Shown: positions 61,605-64,000 of the stretch, in pieces | Layout: each line of letters starts with the position of its first letter | How positions within the stretch are numbered: position 1 is the stretch's first letter | Source: Flavobacterium sp. Leaf82 | GTDB lineage: Bacteria; Bacteroidota; Bacteroidia; Flavobacteriales; Flavobacteriaceae | Assembly: GCF_001422725.1 (NCBI RefSeq) | Contig: NZ_LMMA01000001.1 | Span: forward strand, 498,691 to 562,690 | Direction: 5' to 3' | Length of the DNA stretch: 64,000 nucleotides | The notes under the pieces: model-generated | What the model was told of the DNA's origin: nothing | The model's database searches: none | What the model saw: only the letters and a program-made list of their open reading frames with translations | Program-made: the position numbers and the translations under genes

Positions 61605-61633
61605 CAAAGGTATAAAACCATTTTGATTTGCAA
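61605..61633 (-). promoter_or_regulatory. Promoter of metK
   Basis: On the minus strand TTG (61631-61633), an 18-base spacer, and TACCTTTG (61605-61612) match the Bacteroidota promoter. The predicted transcript starts right at the riboswitch P1 stem. Confidence 0.7.
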
Positions 61634-61777
61634 ATTAAAGTTCAACATTTTTTATTTTTATAAGTATAAATTTAACACAAACATACTAAATTGATAGGGT
61701 AATAGAAATTATTTCTGTTTTTGTTTGGTCGATTAAAAAATAGTTTGCAAATTTGCCCCATCAAAAGAAAATAAAAC

Positions 61778-61843
61778 ATGAAATCAATAGTTTGCAATAT
61801 GTCTTGTAAGATGCCGGAGCCTTCCGCAGAGACGCTATTGTAG
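61778..61843 (+). CDS. Short Cys/Met-rich leader peptide ORF
   Basis: A 21-codon ORF with ATG start and TAG stop. The peptide begins MKSIVCNMSCKM and ends PSAETLL, with Cys at 6 and 10 and Met at 1, 8 and 12. It is followed 23 bases later by an intrinsic terminator and 116 bases later by the receptor start. Codons 16-18 contain CCGCAGAG (61824-61831), identical to the terminator 3' arm, so they can pair with the 5' arm. A ribosome finishing the ORF would cover this strand. Leader-peptide attenuation is inferred from this layout. Confidence 0.55.
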   Translation: MKSIVCNMSCKMPEPSAETLL

Positions 61844-61866
61844 ATTTTTTTCAAAAATATATATAG

Positions 61867-61896
61867 AACCTCTGCTAACCGCAGAGGTTTTTTTTT
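61867..61896 (+). terminator. Intrinsic terminator/attenuator ahead of the receptor gene
   Basis: AACCTCTGC (61867-61875) and GCAGAGGTT (61881-61889) form a 9-bp stem with a five-base loop, followed by eight T residues. It lies between a promoter-proximal short ORF and the receptor start at 61960, so transcription of the receptor needs antitermination. Confidence 0.85.
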
Positions 61897-61959
61897 GCCC
61901 AAAAAGCAACAAACCATAAACCACTTTTAAATCAAAATAATAATCAATCAAAAGAACGC

Positions 61960-64000
61960 ATGAAAAAAAATGTAGTATTAGCATTAAGCCTTTTAACATT
62001 TTCCGGAATCTATGCTCAGGACAATAAAAAAGAGCAGGATACCTTAAAGAACAATGAACTATCAGAAGTAACAATAGTAGGATCCAGAAGTAAAAACAGA
62101 GTAAAAACAGATGTTCCGGTTCCGGTAGATGTTTTTAATATCTCAGAAATAACAAAAGGATCACCGCAAACCAGTGTAACACAGATCTTAAATTATGTTG
62201 CACCTTCTTTTACCAGTAATGCAACTTCTACAGCAGATGCTACAGATCACGTTGATCCCGCACAATTAAGAGGTTTAGGTCCGGATCAGGTTTTAATATT
62301 AGTAAATGGTAAACGCAGGCATTCAAGTGCACTAGTAAATATAAACGGATCTCCCGGAAGAGGTTCTGTAGGAACAGATTTAAACGCAATCCCATCATTT
62401 GCGATCGAAAGAATTGAAGTTTTACGTGATGGTGCAGCGGCTCAATACGGTTCTGATGCAATTGCAGGAGTTATCAATATTGTACTTAAAAAGAATGCCA
62501 ATTTTATTTCAGGAGGAATTCAATATGGTACAAATTTATCATCAGGATCTAATAATTTTAAAGGTGGAGCCGATGGTCAGAATTTGCAAGTAGATTTAAA
62601 CTACGGAACCTCTTTAGGCAAAGCGGGAAGTTTTCTGAATGTTACTGGAAGCGCTGTGACCAGACAAGCAACAAGCAGAGCCGGAATTAGAAATAATGCT
62701 ATTTTTAATGCCTATAATGCTGTAGAAAACAGAGCTGCTCAAAATGGTGTTGCTATTAATTCTTTATACAGTAATATAAACAACACGCCAAATTCTGCTC
62801 AAATCCTTACTTCATTAAAACAATATGCGCCACAAGTAAGTTATTTTACACCGGCACAACAAACGGCAATTTCATCGGCTACAACATTAACACAAATGCA
62901 AACAGCTTTGAATTTTGATGTAACCAATAATGAAATGGCTTACAGAGGTCAGGAAAGAAGCGATTATAATATGAGTGTTGGCCAGTCAGAACTAGCTTCA
63001 GGACAACTATATTATAATACAAAATACCCTTTGACAGAAACTACGGCTTTATACTCTTTTGGTGGAGTCTCGTATAGAAATGGTAAATCGTACGCTTTTA
63101 ACAGATTGCCAAATGGTTCCGGAACTTTCACACAAGTGTATGAAAATGGATTTTTACCGGAGATTCAATCGGATATTTTAGATGCTTCATCTGCGGTTGG
63201 AGTTACAACAGAATTATTTGGTTTTGATACTGATCTTAGTACAAACCTGGGGACAAACTCTTTTAAATATGATGTAAACAATACGATCAATGCAACTTTA
63301 GGAACCAATTCAGGTACAAGTTTTGATGCCGGAAAAGTTTCGTTTTTACAAAGCACAACCAATTTGGATTTTAGTAAAAAACTTGATGTTTTAGAAGGAT
63401 TAAATGTTGCTTTTGGTGGAGAATTCAGATATGAAAATTACCAAATTAAAGAAGGAGAACAAGCTTCGTACGGATTATATGATACAAACGGAAATTTAGT
63501 TTCTGGAATTCTGCCAAGTAATTCACCATTAATCGTAACGGACTTTTTTGGTAACAAACGTGGAGCAGGAGCACAAGGATTTTCTGGATTTCAACCAGCA
63601 GATGCCAAAGAAAAAGACAGAAAAAGTGGTGCAGCTTATGTTGATTTAGAATTAAACGCCACTAAAAACTGGCTTTTAAACGGAGCTGTGCGTTATGAGA
63701 ATTATTCAGATTTTGGTAGTACCGTAATTTTTAAACTGGCATCTCTTTTAAAGTTGAATGACAATATCAACTGGAGAATTTCAGGTCAAACCGGTTTTAG
63801 AGCGCCATCATTACAGCAAAAATATTTTGAAGCAAGTTCAACTCAGTTCATAAACGGATCTCCTTATCAGGTAGGATATTTTACAAACGACTCACAAGCA
63901 GCTAAAAGTATTGGAGTTGAAAGCCTGAAACCTGAAAAATCTAAAAGTATCAGTACAGGATTTACATTCAAGATTCCGGAAGCAAATATTACAATTGCAA
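61960..64000 (+). CDS. TonB-dependent receptor (C-terminus outside window)
   Basis: 680 codons are present and the frame is open to the right edge. Signal peptide MKKNVVLALSLLTFSGIYAQ; no carboxypeptidase-like domain; a plug domain with ELSEVTIVGSRSKNRVKTD, QLRGLGPDQVLILVNGKRRHSS, and IERIEVLRDGAAAQYGSDAIAGVINIVLKK; then a barrel. The LDQVLILVNGKRRH-type plug is typical of siderophore/vitamin/peptide receptors and of a large Bacteroidota group of unknown substrate. Expression appears controlled by the attenuator upstream. The nearby metK riboswitch and Cys/Met-rich leader hint at a sulfur-amino-acid link, which is inference. Confidence 0.93.
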   Translation, partial: MKKNVVLALSLLTFSGIYAQDNKKEQDTLKNNELSEVTIVGSRSKNRVKTDVPVPVDVFNISEITKGSPQTSVTQILNYVAPSFTSNATSTADATDHVDPAQLRGLGPDQVLILVNGKRRHSSALVNINGSPGRGSVGTDLNAIPSFAIERIEVLRDGAAAQYGSDAIAGVINIVLKKNANFISGGIQYGTNLSSGSNNFKGGADGQNLQVDLNYGTSLGKAGSFLNVTGSAVTRQATSRAGIRNNAIFNAYNAVENRAAQNGVAINSLYSNINNTPNSAQILTSLKQYAPQVSYFTPAQQTAISSATTLTQMQTALNFDVTNNEMAYRGQERSDYNMSVGQSELASGQLYYNTKYPLTETTALYSFGGVSYRNGKSYAFNRLPNGSGTFTQVYENGFLPEIQSDILDASSAVGVTTELFGFDTDLSTNLGTNSFKYDVNNTINATLGTNSGTSFDAGKVSFLQSTTNLDFSKKLDVLEGLNVAFGGEFRYENYQIKEGEQASYGLYDTNGNLVSGILPSNSPLIVTDFFGNKRGAGAQGFSGFQPADAKEKDRKSGAAYVDLELNATKNWLLNGAVRYENYSDFGSTVIFKLASLLKLNDNINWRISGQTGFRAPSLQQKYFEASSTQFINGSPYQVGYFTNDSQAAKSIGVESLKPEKSKSISTGFTFKIPEANITIA

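Noticed and set aside
61433..61620. SAM-I (S-box) riboswitch before metK
   Set aside because: The four-way-junction core of SAM-I is not visible; the hairpin loop and the UGCUAAAG strand fit SAM-II better.
61672..62074. Minus-strand frames of about 80 codons across the attenuator region and receptor start
   Set aside because: They are antisense to the leader ORF and receptor, lack recognisable motifs, and contradict the clear plus-strand coding signal.
1..64000. tRNA, rRNA, CRISPR, prophage or insertion-sequence genes
   Set aside because: I looked for cloverleaf CCA ends, regularly spaced repeats and transposase/integrase motifs and saw none.

Overview
The window is a contiguous stretch of a Flavobacteriaceae chromosome, most likely the genus Flavobacterium. 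The reasons are lineage-marker genes (XrtF exosortase with its partner, PorT of the type IX secretion system, the lipoprotein TamL, DUF4249, GLPGLI and HYC_CC_PP family proteins), AT-rich DNA, little Shine-Dalgarno signal, and many promoters of the Bacteroidota type (TAnnTTTG, sometimes with TTG about 19 bases upstream). I see no rRNA, tRNA, CRISPR array, transposase, integrase or phage gene.

Layout. 1-4186 (minus): a nutrient-uptake operon of a secreted unknown protein, an STN-type TonB-dependent receptor and a DUF4249 lipoprotein (cut by the window edge). 4390-7873 (minus): a small membrane protein, a TPR histidine kinase with its LytTR response regulator, and an unknown protein. 8105-11293 (minus): pnp, rpsO and a free methionine sulfoxide reductase. 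11365-16092 (plus): xrtF and its partner, a cysteine-rich presumed metal-handling cluster (HYC_CC_PP protein, receptor, HMA protein) and a DedA protein. 16407-23667 (minus): the elongasome operon purH-mreB-mreC-mreD-mrdA-rodA. 23833-31227: an ABC permease, two tandem HTH regulators, accD, fbaA and tamL. 31265-39059: an RNA methyltransferase, then porT/ubiE, folA/2TM, a CBM48 protein, thyA, a DUF151 nuclease and etfA/etfB. 39551-48173 (plus): pdhB, a DUF5686 protein, an acyltransferase, an AlkA-like glycosylase, and soluble and membrane pyrophosphatases. 48231-50196 (minus): a HigA-like regulator, a deoxynucleoside kinase and an unknown secreted protein. 50421-59848: GLPGLI protein plus receptor, a large secreted thioredoxin-like protein, a DUF4153 membrane protein and an M28 peptidase. 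60182-64000: metK behind a probable SAM-II-type riboswitch, and divergently a TonB-dependent receptor behind a short Cys/Met-rich leader ORF and an intrinsic terminator.

The core genes are ordinary flavobacterial housekeeping. The most interesting signals are non-coding: (1) the leader peptide and attenuator before the last receptor; (2) a SAM-II-like aptamer with a large insert and competing stems before metK; (3) two places where HTH-regulator genes sit between convergent genes and are bracketed by exact copies of the same bidirectional terminator (41 bp and 32 bp), as if regulator cassettes had entered at terminators; (4) a cysteine-rich tail on the membrane pyrophosphatase; and (5) several families of intergenic palindromes and short-word repeat tracts.

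Everything was read by eye from the sequence. Family names are from recognition of motifs, not from a search.
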